A stretch of 64,000 nt of DNA. Source: Seohaeicola saemankumensis (lineage in GTDB: Bacteria > Pseudomonadota > Alphaproteobacteria > Rhodobacterales > Rhodobacteraceae). The stretch lies in the NCBI RefSeq assembly GCF_021021435.1, contig NZ_JAINWI010000014.1, forward strand, positions 124,001 to 188,000, read 5' to 3'. This document shows, in pieces, positions 29,223 through 42,501 of this stretch. A program made the position numbers and the translations under genes. The stretch's first letter is position 1; each line of letters begins with the position of its first letter. The notes below the pieces were generated by a model. That model saw nothing but the letters and a program-made list of their open reading frames with translations. It made no database searches and was not told where the DNA came from.

Positions 29223-29645
29223 TCAATCCTTTGGCGGGATGGAATAGGTCATTGTAGCCCTTGCGACCGGCTCTGCCATGCCTTCGGAATAGAGCAGTAC
29301 ATCGCCCACGGCCAGCACACGCCCCAACTTCAGCAAGCGGCATTTCGAGATCAGATCGACACCCGAAGCGGGTTTACGCATGAAATCAAGGCTCGAATTC
29401 GTCGTCACCGCCAACGCCTTTGGGCCGATCATCGCCATGATCGCAAGATAGACCGACACATCCGCAAGCCCGAACATCGAAGGACCCGACACCGTCCCGC
29501 CGGGGCGCAAATGCCGGTCGGCCACATGCAGGCGCACGGTGATCTCCATTGGCGCCACGTCCTCGACCGTGAAATCCTCGGCCACTTGTGGGAAGACCCG
29601 TTTGATAAACTCGTCCAGTTCCCCGCTTGTCATTTTCAACGCCAT
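29223..29645 (-). CDS. PaaI-type hotdog thioesterase
   Basis: 140 residues. One hotdog domain with HLRPGGTVSGPSMFGLADVSVYLAIMAMIG as the central-helix region and MTYSIPP at the end, as in PaaI-family acyl-CoA thioesterases. The AGGGAG site 7 bases before MALKMTSG decides the start. It is divergent from an enoyl-CoA hydratase gene across a 117-base spacer, so a linked role in acyl-CoA turnover is plausible but not shown. Confidence 0.87.
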   Translation of the reverse strand: MALKMTSGELDEFIKRVFPQVAEDFTVEDVAPMEITVRLHVADRHLRPGGTVSGPSMFGLADVSVYLAIMAMIGPKALAVTTNSSLDFMRKPASGVDLISKCRLLKLGRVLAVGDVLLYSEGMAEPVARATMTYSIPPKD

Positions 29646-29762
29646 GTGTGTTCTCCCTTCGCTCCTACACCTACGGTATGCCCGCATGTCTTCTGCACAA
29701 AACCGGTTCCCATTTTTTGCGCGACATGCGTAGAGTTGTCCCGAACATCGGCGGAGGACAAG

Positions 29763-30548
29763 ATGACATTGCTGGAACGTAACGACACAAACGCTGTGGC
29801 CCATTTGCAATTGAATGCGCCGGACAGCCTGAATGCGCTATCCGATGCCATGCTCGCCGCCCTGCAATCCGAGTTCGACGCGCTGGCCGAAGACCGCAGC
29901 ATTCGCGCGATTGTGCTGTCCGGCGCAGGCAAGGCCTTCTGTGCGGGGCATGATCTGAAAGAAATGACAGCGGGACGGCAGGCCGAGGATGGCGGTGCCG
30001 CCTATTTCAAGGATCTCTTCGACCGCTGCGCCAAGATGATGATGACCGTACAGCGCCTGCCCCAACCGGTCATCGCGCAGGTCCACGGGATTGCCACCGC
30101 TGCCGGCTGCCAGCTTGTGGCTAGTTGCGACATGGCCGTCGCCGCCGAGGGCACGCGCTTTGGTGTGAACGGTGTCAATATCGGCCTGTTCTGCTCGACC
30201 CCTATGGTCGCACTCACCCGAAACGTGCCGCGCAAGCAGGCGTTTGAGATGCTGACCACCGGACAGTTCATTCCTGCCAGTCGCGCCGAATCCATCGGAC
30301 TGGTCAACCGCGTCGTTCCGCCCGAAGATCTGGCGCGCGAGACTGCTGATCTAGCCGGTATCGTTGCCAACAAACTGGGGGCAGCGGTCAAGATCGGGAA
30401 GCAGGCGTTCTACCAGCAACTCGAAATGCCGCTGGAGAAGGCCTATGAATATACCGGCGATCTGATGGTGCAGAACATGCTTTACCGCGACACGGCCGAG
30501 GGAATCAGCGCCTTTCTGGAAAAGCGCCACCCCGACTGGACCCAGTAA
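29763..30548 (+). CDS. Enoyl-CoA hydratase/isomerase family protein
   Basis: 261 residues. Crotonase fold: the oxyanion-hole segments AFCAGHDLKEMTA (about residues 58-70) and GIATAAGCQLVASCDMAVA (about 106-124), then FGVNGVNIGLFCSTPMVAL. In the second segment the Glu used by true hydratases for catalysis is not obvious in NIGLFC, so this may act on another CoA ester (the ECHDC3-like group has this look). A GGAGGAC ribosome site precedes the ATG. Confidence 0.87.
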   Translation: MTLLERNDTNAVAHLQLNAPDSLNALSDAMLAALQSEFDALAEDRSIRAIVLSGAGKAFCAGHDLKEMTAGRQAEDGGAAYFKDLFDRCAKMMMTVQRLPQPVIAQVHGIATAAGCQLVASCDMAVAAEGTRFGVNGVNIGLFCSTPMVALTRNVPRKQAFEMLTTGQFIPASRAESIGLVNRVVPPEDLARETADLAGIVANKLGAAVKIGKQAFYQQLEMPLEKAYEYTGDLMVQNMLYRDTAEGISAFLEKRHPDWTQ

Positions 30549-30881
30549 TCCACGCTTTGAACCGCACTGCGGGTTTGTGCGGCGGCAAAAGACCGCTCAG
30601 GTTGCGCGGTCTATCGCAGAATACCGCCGATTTGCGGCATTTTGCAGATAATGTTTCCCTCTTGATGCCGCATAATTTCCGCAATTGCCACTAGGCCGCC
30701 GCAATTACGACTGATAGTAAGGCAGCAGCGGCATGCATAGCCGTTTCGAAGCGGGTGTGGGTCACCTCCGGCAACTTCCCTCCAAGCCAGCCTCTCTCTG
30801 GCCGCCAAGTCTGTACGGGTGACCCACTCGACCTGCCCTTCCCCCCTTTCCAAGACGCCTTACTTGGCCTAGATCACCGTC
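30549..30881. other. Gene-free spacer rich in inverted repeats, before trmFO
   Basis: 333 bases without a supported gene. Hairpins: CCGCAC/GTGCGG (30562-30582), AGACCGC/GCGGTCT (30590-30612), and a larger dyad GTGGGTCACC (30757-30766)/GGTGACCCAC (30818-30827) whose 51-base interior holds a smaller GCCAG/CTGGC hairpin. TTGATGCCGCAT at 30662 and CTAGGCCGCC at 30691 recur at 54810-54841. A weak minus-strand frame of 80 codons covers part of it but has no recognisable product. Confidence 0.6.
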
Positions 30882-32240
30882 ATGGACAAAACCCTTCATA
30901 TCATCGGCGGCGGAATGGCCGGATCAGAGGCCGCTTGGCAGGCCGCGCATATGGGTGTGCGTGTCGTCATCCACGAAATGCGCCCTAAGGTCGGCACATT
31001 CGCCCATCGCACCGGCCATCTGGCTGAAATGGTCTGCTCCAACTCGTTCCGCTCGGATGATGACGAGCAGAACGCCGTAGGCCTGCTGCACTGGGAAATG
31101 CGCGCGGCAAACGGGCTGATCATGCAAATGGCGCAGAAACACCGCCTGCCTGCAGGTGGCGCATTGGCCGTGGACCGCGACCCATTCGCGGAATCGGTCA
31201 CCGCTGCGCTGACCGCACATCCCAATATCACGATCGAATACGGTGAAATCACCGCCCTGCCCGCGGCTGGACACTGGATTATCGCCACAGGCCCCTTGAC
31301 CAGCGAAGGCCTGGGCCAAGCCATCGCCGCCGAGACCGGCAGCGACGCACTGGCTTTTTTCGATGCGATCGCGCCAATCGTCTATGCCGAAAGTATTGAT
31401 ATGTCCGTCGCATGGGAGCAGTCCCGCTATGACAAGGGCGAAACCGAGGCCGAGCAAAAGGCCTATATCAACTGCCCCATGACCAAGGACGAATACGAGG
31501 GTTTCATCGACGCGCTGCTGGCCGCCGACAAGACAGAGTTCCACGAGGGCGAAACTGCCGGTTATTTCGACGGGTGCCTGCCGATCGAGGTCATGGCTGA
31601 ACGCGGGCGTGAGACCCTGCGCTTCGGGCCGATGAAGCCGGTGGGCCTGACCAATCCTCACCAGCCAGACCGGAAGCCCTATGCCGTGGTCCAACTGCGC
31701 CGCGACAACGCCCTTGGGACGCTCTATAATATCGTAGGCTTCCAGACGAAAATGAAATACGGCGCGCAAACTGCTGTTTTCAAAATGATTCCCGGCTTGC
31801 ATGACGCCAGCTTTGCCCGTCTTGGGGGCATCCACCGCAACACATTCATCAACTCTCCGACGTTGCTGGATGACCAGATGCGCCTGCGCTCGCGCCCGCA
31901 TATCCGCTTTGCCGGACAGATCACCGGGGTGGAAGGCTATGTTGAAAGCGCCGCGATGGGCCTGCTGGCAGGTCGTATGGCCGCCGCCGAGATCCTTGGC
32001 CAGCCATCTGTTACCCCGCCGCAGGACAGCGCCATGGGCGCGCTGATCCACCACATCACCGGCGGCGCGGAAGCCAAGACATTCCAGCCGATGAACGTCA
32101 ATTTCGGCCTGTTCCGGCCGATTGACGGGCTCAAGGGTGGACGGCGAGGCCGCAAGGATCGCTACAAAGCCTATACAGACCGCGCCAAGGCGGCATGGTT
32201 GGACTGGCTGGGGCAATCCAGCAGCATCGCCGCGCAATAA
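30882..32240 (+). CDS. trmFO: Folate-dependent tRNA uridine-54 C5-methyltransferase TrmFO
   Basis: 452 residues. FAD-binding Rossmann start [24 protein letters not shown], then EMRP and [11 protein letters not shown] with the conserved Cys, [14 protein letters not shown], and the C-terminal NVNFGLF. It makes ribothymidine at tRNA position 54 using methylene-tetrahydrofolate and reduced FAD. Stand-alone gene, followed by gluQ after 46 bases on the same strand. Confidence 0.96.
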   Translation: MDKTLHIIGGGMAGSEAAWQAAHMGVRVVIHEMRPKVGTFAHRTGHLAEMVCSNSFRSDDDEQNAVGLLHWEMRAANGLIMQMAQKHRLPAGGALAVDRDPFAESVTAALTAHPNITIEYGEITALPAAGHWIIATGPLTSEGLGQAIAAETGSDALAFFDAIAPIVYAESIDMSVAWEQSRYDKGETEAEQKAYINCPMTKDEYEGFIDALLAADKTEFHEGETAGYFDGCLPIEVMAERGRETLRFGPMKPVGLTNPHQPDRKPYAVVQLRRDNALGTLYNIVGFQTKMKYGAQTAVFKMIPGLHDASFARLGGIHRNTFINSPTLLDDQMRLRSRPHIRFAGQITGVEGYVESAAMGLLAGRMAAAEILGQPSVTPPQDSAMGALIHHITGGAEAKTFQPMNVNFGLFRPIDGLKGGRRGRKDRYKAYTDRAKAAWLDWLGQSSSIAAQ

Positions 32241-32286
32241 AGCTGATGCATCACATCAGCCATACTCGGCAATGTGTTGTAATAGT

Positions 32287-33150
32287 ATGACTATCTCTAC
32301 AAGATTTGCTCCATCTCCGACGGGACCGCTGCATCTCGGCCATGCCTATGCGGCGATCCTCGCCCATGACATGGCCCGCGCCGCGCAGGGCCGTTTTCTG
32401 CTCAGGATTGAAGATATCGACCAGACCCGCGCCCGCCCCGCATGGGAGGCGCAGATCGGCGATGATCTGCACTGGCTAGGCTTGACATGGGATGGCCCGG
32501 TGATGCGCCAGTCGGACCGCCTGCCCGCTTATGGCACGGCTTTACAAAACCTCTGGCAACGCGGCCTGATCTATGAATGCACCTGCACGCGCCGCGACAT
32601 ACTCGAGGCCAGTTCAGCTCCGCAAGAAGGCGCCACCCCGCCAACCGGACCCGATGGTCCGGTCTATCCCGGCACATGCCGCCGCGATCACGATGGCAGC
32701 AAACCTCTGCCTGATGCCGCACTGCGCCTCAATATGGCGCGCGCGGTAGACACCCTTACAAACCCGCTGCAATTCACCGAGACAGGCTGCGGCCCCGAAC
32801 AACAACGCGGGTTGCAAAGCATTGATCCTGCGTATCTTGTCAGTCAGGTCGGCGATGTGGTCTTGGCCCGCCGCGACATGGGCACCTCCTATCATCTGGC
32901 GGTGGTGCTGGATGATGCGACACAGAAAATTACCCATGTGACACGGGGATATGATCTGTTCGACGCGACCCAAATCCATGTCATGCTGCAACAGATCCTT
33001 GGCCTGCCGACACCGCTATACCATCATCACCGCCTGATCCGGGACGAGATGGGTAAACGCCTTGCCAAACGCGACGACGCGCGCGCCATCAGCACCTACC
33101 GCGCAGACGGGATCACGCCCGCGAAAATCAGGCAAATGATCGGGCTCTAG
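32287..33150 (+). CDS. gluQ: Glutamyl-Q tRNA(Asp) synthetase
   Basis: 287 residues, a truncated class I glutamyl-tRNA synthetase without the anticodon-binding domain. HIGH-like motif FAPSPTGPLHLGHAYAA, zinc ligands in CTCTRRD and YPGTCR, and the KMSKS-like KRLAKRD identify GluQ-RS, which attaches Glu to queuosine 34 of tRNA(Asp). ATG at MTISTRF chosen; another in-frame ATG five codons upstream is possible. It is next to trmFO, a second tRNA-modification gene. Confidence 0.93.
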   Translation: MTISTRFAPSPTGPLHLGHAYAAILAHDMARAAQGRFLLRIEDIDQTRARPAWEAQIGDDLHWLGLTWDGPVMRQSDRLPAYGTALQNLWQRGLIYECTCTRRDILEASSAPQEGATPPTGPDGPVYPGTCRRDHDGSKPLPDAALRLNMARAVDTLTNPLQFTETGCGPEQQRGLQSIDPAYLVSQVGDVVLARRDMGTSYHLAVVLDDATQKITHVTRGYDLFDATQIHVMLQQILGLPTPLYHHHRLIRDEMGKRLAKRDDARAISTYRADGITPAKIRQMIGL

Positions 33151-33183
33151 GCTCACCCTTCATCTTACTGACAACATTCACTT

Positions 33184-33546
33184 CTATTTCTTCATCGGCG
33201 CCATTAGTTCGACCTCGTCACGGTCCCGTATCGCGGTGTAGAAACAACTGCGCCGGTGTGTGTGGCAGGCAGGCCCCGTCTGCCGGACACGCACCAGCAG
33301 GCAATCGCGGTCGCAATCCACGCGCATGTCAACCAGTTCCTGGACATGGCCACTGCTTTCGCCCTTGATCCAGAACGCCTGCCGCGAACGGCTCCAATAG
33401 GTTACGCGCCCCGTTCTCAGCGTGCGTGAAACCGCCTCGGCACTCATCCAGGCCATCATCAGCACCTCCCCCGAGCCATCATCCTGTGCGATCACCGGAA
33501 TCAGGCCGGCCTCGTTGTAAACCAGCGTGTCAGGATCGAATTTCAT
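33184..33546 (-). CDS. hisI: Phosphoribosyl-AMP cyclohydrolase
   Basis: 120 residues. The third step of histidine synthesis. Metal ligands are visible in DMRVDCDRDCLLVRV and the Cys pair of GPACHTHRRSCFY; LMMAWMSAEAV and GRVTYWSRSRQAFWIKGESSG are family motifs. Mono-functional form without the HisE domain. The ATG has AAAAGG 8 bases upstream; a TTG six codons earlier is in frame but less likely. Convergent with gluQ. Confidence 0.96.
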   Translation of the reverse strand: MKFDPDTLVYNEAGLIPVIAQDDGSGEVLMMAWMSAEAVSRTLRTGRVTYWSRSRQAFWIKGESSGHVQELVDMRVDCDRDCLLVRVRQTGPACHTHRRSCFYTAIRDRDEVELMAPMKK

Positions 33547-33612
33547 GGTAAAAACCTTTTGCAACAGGGATGGGCCACCCTATTTAGAGGGATGGTTTGA
33601 AAAGGGAAACCC

Positions 33613-34065
33613 ATGAGCGGCGAGACAGATCTGATCAAATTGTATTCCACGCGTATTCTGGCACTGGCAGCAGACATGCCGCATACCGCCCGACTGGTGA
33701 ATCCTGATGCCACCGTCAAGCGGCGATCGCCGCTGTGCGGATCGACCGTGACCGTTGATCTGATCCTCAAGGATGGCAAGGTCGCGGATTACGCGCAGGA
33801 TGTGAAAGCCTGCGCGCTGGGTCAGGCGGCGGCGGCTGTGGTTGGTCATGCCGTGATGGGCTGCACGCGCCCACAGATCGAAGAGGCGCTTGAGGCGCTG
33901 AAAACGATGCTCAAATCCGATGGACCCACCCCGCCCGCGCCTTTTGACGGGCTCGAGGTCTTGCGCCCCGCGCGCGATTACAAGAACCGCCACGCCTCGA
34001 TCCTGCTGGCGCTTGAGGCCACAGTGCAGGCTATGGTTGAGGCTGAACAGGCGCATTGCGCCTGA
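33613..34065 (+). CDS. IscU/NifU-like iron-sulfur scaffold protein
   Basis: 150 residues. Cluster-ligand cysteines sit in SPLCGS, VKACALGQ and MGCTRPQ, spaced as in SufU/IscU-like scaffolds, with the acidic residue before the first Cys replaced by Pro-Leu. Family members hold nascent Fe-S clusters. No isc or suf genes are nearby. It is divergent from hisI, sharing a 66-base spacer. Assigned by motif spacing, so the exact subgroup is uncertain. Confidence 0.83.
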   Translation: MSGETDLIKLYSTRILALAADMPHTARLVNPDATVKRRSPLCGSTVTVDLILKDGKVADYAQDVKACALGQAAAAVVGHAVMGCTRPQIEEALEALKTMLKSDGPTPPAPFDGLEVLRPARDYKNRHASILLALEATVQAMVEAEQAHCA

Positions 34066-34081
34066 CCCCACAGTTCTGAAC

Positions 34082-34117
34082 AAAAAAACCGCCGCGCTTC
34101 CATCTGGAAGGCGGCGG
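34082..34117 (-). terminator. Intrinsic terminator on the minus strand
   Basis: On the minus strand CCGCCGC-CTTCC type arms (GCGGCGG with CCGCCGC, GGAAG with CTTCC, one bulged base) enclose a 4-base loop and are followed by seven T. The T-run is on the minus side, so it ends transcription from the small gene at 34275-34397, not from the scaffold gene. Confidence 0.8.
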
Positions 34118-34274
34118 AAAGTGGCGTGTCTTGGCGGCACCGGGGCAAAGCATCAGGGTCGGGGATGACCCTGAGATGTGTCGGAACAGGCAGTATCCGT
34201 CAGGCTTGCATCAGTTTGGGACAGAGATGCAGCGCGCCACCGGACCAAGACCGCAGGCAGAAACCGGACTCCTT

Positions 34275-34397
34275 TCAGGAGAAACTGGGAAGATGCAGAC
34301 CAACCACAAGGATCACCATCAGGGCGGTTGCACCCAAAGCATCCGACAGAAGTGTGTCGCGCGAGCGTGTGACGACAGTCTTGATCTGGTCGAGCAT
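34275..34397 (-). CDS. 40-residue single-span membrane protein
   Basis: Open frame of 40 codons plus TGA, starting MLDQIKTVVTRSRDTLLSDA and continuing through one hydrophobic helix (about residues 21-36) to a short polar end. AAAGGACA lies 4 bases before the ATG. A terminator on the same strand lies 158 bases beyond the stop and a repeat-rich control region lies upstream, so it has all the parts of a real gene. Net positive N-terminus suggests the N-in orientation. I do not know a function; small proteins of this shape occur in Rhodobacterales but I cannot confirm a family. Confidence 0.65.
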   Translation of the reverse strand: MLDQIKTVVTRSRDTLLSDALGATALMVILVVGLHLPSFS

Positions 34398-34439
34398 TGG
34401 ATTGTCCTTTCGCGTGGTTGAATCTGTTTGTTGCCCCTT

Positions 34440-34493
34440 TGTTCTCATATCTTTTACGGCCTGTAAAGAACTTTATGAGAACATTTGAGAACA
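34440..34493. promoter_or_regulatory. Three TGAGAACA elements upstream of the 40-residue gene
   Basis: ATGAGAACA at 34475 and TTGAGAACA at 34485 are direct repeats one helical turn (10 bases) apart. The inverted copy TGTTCTCAT at 34440-34448 makes a perfect 9-base dyad with the first. Inside the dyad a second symmetry, TTTTAC/GTAAA, surrounds GGCCT. The array lies about 43-96 bases before the small gene's start codon and 29 bases past the recG stop. A multi-site operator is likely; the regulator is unknown. Confidence 0.55.
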
Positions 34494-34521
34494 AAGATGC
34501 GTCACAAAGGTCGAAACGATG

Positions 34522-38885
<4,364 letters not shown>

Positions 38886-39602
38886 TCAAGCCCCCACGGC
38901 CAGACGGTGATCCCCCATCATGGCAGGGTCTGGATCACGCAGCACATAACCGCGCCCCCAGACCGTTTCGATGTAATTGTCGCCTTCCGTCGCCACGGCC
39001 AGTTTCTTGCGAAGTTTGCAGATAAACACATCGATGATCTTCAACTCCGGCTCGTCCATACCGCCATAAAGATGGTTGAGAAACATCTCCTTGGTCAGTG
39101 TCGTGCCCTTTCGCAGGCTCAAAAGTTCCAGCATCTGGTACTCCTTGCCGGTCAGATGCACGCCCTTGCCAGCCACATCCACGGTTTTCGCATCCAGATT
39201 GACATTGATCTTTCCGGTACGGATCACCGATTGCGAATGCCCCTTGGAGCGGCGGATAATCGCGTGGATGCGCGCCACCAGTTCCTCGCGGTGGAAGGGT
39301 TTGGTCAGGTAGTCATCCGCCCCGAAGCCAAAGCCCTTGATCTTGTTCTCGGTATCATCTGCCCCTGACAGGATCAGGATGGGTGTATCCACGCGGGCCA
39401 CGCGCAACTGGCGCAGCACCTCATGCCCGTGCATGTCTGGCAGGCCCAGATCCAGCAGGATCAGGTCGTAATCATAGAGTTTGGCAAGGTCGATCCCTTC
39501 CTCGCCCAGATCGGTAGTATACACGTTAAGGTTGGCATGGGTCAGCATCATTTCGATGCTTCTGGAAATCGTCGGGTCGTCTTCGACAAGCAGCACTCGC
39601 AT
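38886..39602 (-). CDS. ctrA: Cell-cycle response regulator CtrA
   Basis: 238 residues. OmpR-type receiver ([20 protein letters not shown], phosphoacceptor Asp in [13 protein letters not shown], Lys in [10 protein letters not shown]) plus winged helix ([37 protein letters not shown]). This is the highly conserved CtrA sequence. In Rhodobacterales it controls motility, gene-transfer-agent and related genes and is usually not essential. The start chosen matches relatives. A CtrA-type site and a GANTC site lie upstream, and sciP, encoding its inhibitor, is directly upstream. Confidence 0.97.
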   Translation of the reverse strand: MRVLLVEDDPTISRSIEMMLTHANLNVYTTDLGEEGIDLAKLYDYDLILLDLGLPDMHGHEVLRQLRVARVDTPILILSGADDTENKIKGFGFGADDYLTKPFHREELVARIHAIIRRSKGHSQSVIRTGKINVNLDAKTVDVAGKGVHLTGKEYQMLELLSLRKGTTLTKEMFLNHLYGGMDEPELKIIDVFICKLRKKLAVATEGDNYIETVWGRGYVLRDPDPAMMGDHRLAVGA

Positions 39603-39652
39603 AAAACACTCCATCAAGGGTCACAGTCGACGGTCACCTTCACAAAAATTAG

Positions 39653-39681
39653 TTAACCTACGGTTACTTACCCCTAGATTC
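39653..39681 (-). promoter_or_regulatory. Candidate CtrA autoregulatory site with adjacent GANTC
   Basis: TTAACCTACGGTTAC (39653-39667) fits the CtrA site TTAA-N7-TTAA with one mismatch and sits 51-65 bases before the ctrA start. GATTC at 39677-39681 is a CcrM methylation site (GANTC), which in Caulobacter regulates ctrA. Both lie in the 92-base spacer between sciP and ctrA. Confidence 0.55.
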
Positions 39682-39694
39682 ATATCAGTGCACC

Positions 39695-39973
39695 CTATGG
39701 TTGTCGATACTTTTGCACGGCCGTCGCCCTCAGGGCGGATACACCGTGTGCGTGTATGGCCTTGAGCCAGCCTTCGAATTCATCCTCGCTCAGGGCATAG
39801 CGTTCCAACGCCTCGGCCCGCGTGATCAAACCGCTGAGCACGGCACGCACCACGGCGGCCTTGCGGCTGGCCACCCATCGGCAGGTGTCGGCAGGTGGCA
39901 GATCCGCACGCGTCATCACAGAGCCGTCGGGCAACGTCACCGCCCGAGGACCTTCAAGCTTCTTCAGATACAT
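39695..39973 (-). CDS. sciP: CtrA inhibitor SciP (DUF1153)
   Basis: 92 residues, the length of Caulobacter SciP. MYLKKLEGPRAVTLPDGSVMTRADLP and the helix-turn-helix ITRAEALERYALSEDEFEGW are DUF1153 hallmarks. In Caulobacter it binds CtrA and blocks recruitment of RNA polymerase. The AGGAAA site precedes the chosen ATG. It lies just upstream of ctrA on the same strand, so regulator and inhibitor are genetically linked. Confidence 0.93.
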   Translation of the reverse strand: MYLKKLEGPRAVTLPDGSVMTRADLPPADTCRWVASRKAAVVRAVLSGLITRAEALERYALSEDEFEGWLKAIHAHGVSALRATAVQKYRQP

Positions 39974-40139
39974 GCCTGTTTTCCTTTCCTTTTGCCGCAA
40001 TCTGCGCAAACCCGCTTAACAGCAGGTGAAACAGGGGGTTGAGAGTGTCTCGGATTTTCCTATATTCTCGCAGACTTTCCGGCAGTCCAGACAGCAGCCC
40101 GCCATCTGCCACAGATCCCCACGATGCAAGGAGGCCACA

Positions 40140-41282
40140 ATGGCCCTTGATACCGACCACCCGCTGAACTCGCTTGGCTTTGCCAAGCCACCCGCGCAAA
40201 CGCGCGTTGTGGTGGCCATGTCAGGCGGCGTCGACAGTTCGGTCGTGGCCGCGCAACTGGCCGAGGAAGGCTATGATGTGGTAGGTGTCACGCTGCAACT
40301 TTACGATCATGGTGCGGCGCTGGCCAAGAAGGGCGCCTGCTGCGCCGGTCTGGATATCCATGATGCGCGGCGCGTGGCCGAAACCATGGGTTTTCCACAT
40401 TACGTTCTGGATTACGAAAATGTCTTCAAGGATGCCGTGATCGACGAGTTCGCCGACAGCTATCTGGCGGGCGCAACCCCTGTGCCCTGCATCCGCTGCA
40501 ACGAGCGTGTGAAATTCAAGGATCTGCTGGGGACCGCCCGCGATCTTGAAGCTGATTGCATGGCGACGGGGCACTATATCCAGCGCAAGATGGGTGCTAT
40601 GGGCGCAGAACTGCACGCCGCCGCAGATGCGGTGCGCGACCAGAGCTATTTCCTGTTCTCGACGACTGCAGAACAGCTTGATTTTCTGCGTTTTCCGCTG
40701 GGTCATCTGACCTCGAAGGCGGAAACCAGGGCACTGGCGGCGCGCTATGGCCTGCCTGTGGCCGACAAGCCTGACAGTCAGGACATCTGCTTTGTGCCCA
40801 ATGGCAACTATGCCGCCGTGATCGAGAAGCTGCGCCCCGGTGCGGCTGAGCCCGGCGAGATCGTGGATGTGCAGGGCCAGGTTCTGGGCACTCATAAAGG
40901 TGTCATCCATTACACGATCGGTCAGCGGCGCGGCCTTGGCATCGGCGGGCTGGAAGATCCACTTTATGTGGTAAAGCTGGATGTCGATACCAAGCGCGTG
41001 GTCGTCGGCCCGAAAGAGATGCTGTCGACCCGTATCGTGCCGCTGCGCGAGATCAACTGGCTGGGTGACACCCCGTTTGGCAGCGCTGATGAATGGCACG
41101 TGACGGTCAAGGTCCGCTCGACCCGCCCCCCGCGCGAGGCGGTGATCCGGCCATTGTCGACCACGACCGCCACGGTCGAATTGCTGACCCCCGAGGAAGG
41201 CATATCACCCGGACAGGCCTGCGTTTTCTATGATCCCTCAAGCACCCGCGTACTGGGTGGTGGCTGGATCTGGAAGGGCTGA
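40140..41282 (+). CDS. mnmA: tRNA-specific 2-thiouridylase MnmA
   Basis: 380 residues. PP-loop [12 protein letters not shown], catalytic cysteines in [10 protein letters not shown] and [11 protein letters not shown], and the C-terminal beta barrel with [13 protein letters not shown]. It installs sulfur on U34 of tRNA(Lys, Glu, Gln). A strong AAGGAGG site upstream fixes the ATG. Divergent from sciP. Confidence 0.97.
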   Translation: MALDTDHPLNSLGFAKPPAQTRVVVAMSGGVDSSVVAAQLAEEGYDVVGVTLQLYDHGAALAKKGACCAGLDIHDARRVAETMGFPHYVLDYENVFKDAVIDEFADSYLAGATPVPCIRCNERVKFKDLLGTARDLEADCMATGHYIQRKMGAMGAELHAAADAVRDQSYFLFSTTAEQLDFLRFPLGHLTSKAETRALAARYGLPVADKPDSQDICFVPNGNYAAVIEKLRPGAAEPGEIVDVQGQVLGTHKGVIHYTIGQRRGLGIGGLEDPLYVVKLDVDTKRVVVGPKEMLSTRIVPLREINWLGDTPFGSADEWHVTVKVRSTRPPREAVIRPLSTTTATVELLTPEEGISPGQACVFYDPSSTRVLGGGWIWKG

Positions 41283-41340
41283 TCACGCGCTTTTTCCGAC
41301 ATTTGACTTCTGAGTTTTTTTAGCAGATTGGTACTCTTAT

Positions 41341-42501
41341 TCAGTTACTTAATGGCAATCTCTTAAGTATCGCATGAGCTGCACGCAAACCCGGCGGCTG
41401 ACCACCTTTGCCAAGTCGTTCCATCGTCAGGCGCATCGCCGTTTCTTGTGCCTGCGGCGCGGCCATCACGTTCTTGAGGGCCAAGGCGATCTTGTCAGGC
41501 GTGCAGTCGCGGCCCAGACATTCCGGCACGGCGCGGGTTTCCGAGACCAGGTTGACCAAGGTGACGGTGTCGATTTGCAGCATCCACCCGATCAAAAACC
41601 GACTCATCGGGTTCATGTCATAGGCAATCACCATCGGCGTATCCGCCGCAGCCAGTTCCAGCGAGACCGTACCGGACGCTGCCAATGCCACATCGGCGGC
41701 GCGAAACGCGGCGCGCTTTTCAGCCTGATAGGCGGAAGTGGACATGGAATGCGGATCAAGGACCAGTGGCGTCCCAGGCCAGTGGGCCGCAAATTCTTGG
41801 ACCATCCCTGTAACATTGGCCGTTGTCGGGACCACGATACGCAAGTCGGGAAGGCTTTGCATTACCTGCGCCAAAGCAGCCCCGAAACGCGGCGCAAGGC
41901 GCGCCACCTCGCCGCGCCGCGATCCCGGCAGGGCCAGTAACAATGGTGCAGTGCCGATTCCGTGCCGGTCGCGGAAGGCTTGTACCTTTTCCATGCTGGC
42001 TTGCGGTTCGGCCACGACCGGATGCCCCACGAAATCACAGTCCATCCCTGCGGCCTGCATATAGGGCGGTTCGAACGGAAGCAGGGCCAGCACATGATCG
42101 ACCACCCGCGCCATCTTGACCGCCCGTCCCGGACGCCAAGCCCAGACCGAAGGGGCCACATAATGCACGATGCGGATATTGCTTTGCGCCTTGACCAGTT
42201 TGGCCACGCGCAGGCAGAAATCGGGGCTGTCGATCGTGATCAGAACATCGGGGCGGGTTTGCAGCACAGCCAGCGCTGTCTGCGCGATGCGGCGTTTCAG
42301 ATGGCGGTATTTCGGCAGCACCTCGGCCAGACCCATGATGCTGAGTTCGTCCATCGCAAACAGACTGTCCAGACCTTCGGCCTGCATCATTGGCCCGCCG
42401 ATACCGGAAAACGAGGGGGCCGCGATTTGTTTGAGGCCCGCCATCAAGGCCGCACCCAGCCTGTCACCCGAGGCTTCGCCCGCGATGACAAAGACCTTCA
42501 T
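41341..42501 (-). CDS. lpxB: Lipid-A-disaccharide synthase LpxB
   Basis: 386 residues. The glycosyltransferase-B start MKVFVIAGEASGDRLG, YVAPSVWAWRPGRAVKM, ALLPFEPPYM and ALPGSRRGEVARL are family motifs. It condenses UDP-diacylglucosamine with lipid X. The ATG overlaps the lpxI stop (ATGA). Last gene of the envelope cluster; no clear terminator is seen before mnmA. Confidence 0.96.
   Translation of the reverse strand: MKVFVIAGEASGDRLGAALMAGLKQIAAPSFSGIGGPMMQAEGLDSLFAMDELSIMGLAEVLPKYRHLKRRIAQTALAVLQTRPDVLITIDSPDFCLRVAKLVKAQSNIRIVHYVAPSVWAWRPGRAVKMARVVDHVLALLPFEPPYMQAAGMDCDFVGHPVVAEPQASMEKVQAFRDRHGIGTAPLLLALPGSRRGEVARLAPRFGAALAQVMQSLPDLRIVVPTTANVTGMVQEFAAHWPGTPLVLDPHSMSTSAYQAEKRAAFRAADVALAASGTVSLELAAADTPMVIAYDMNPMSRFLIGWMLQIDTVTLVNLVSETRAVPECLGRDCTPDKIALALKNVMAAPQAQETAMRLTMERLGKGGQPPGLRAAHAILKRLPLSN

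Noticed and set aside
30757-30827. Signal-recognition-particle RNA or 6S RNA in the large dyad before trmFO
   Set aside because: The conserved SRP apical loop (GGTCAGG ... GGAAGGA-type) is absent on both strands and the arms are too short for 6S RNA.
34153-34494. 113-codon minus-strand frame over the small-gene region
   Set aside because: Cys/Arg-rich, no ribosome site or domain. The 40-codon frame within the same interval has a ribosome site and a membrane helix and is preferred.
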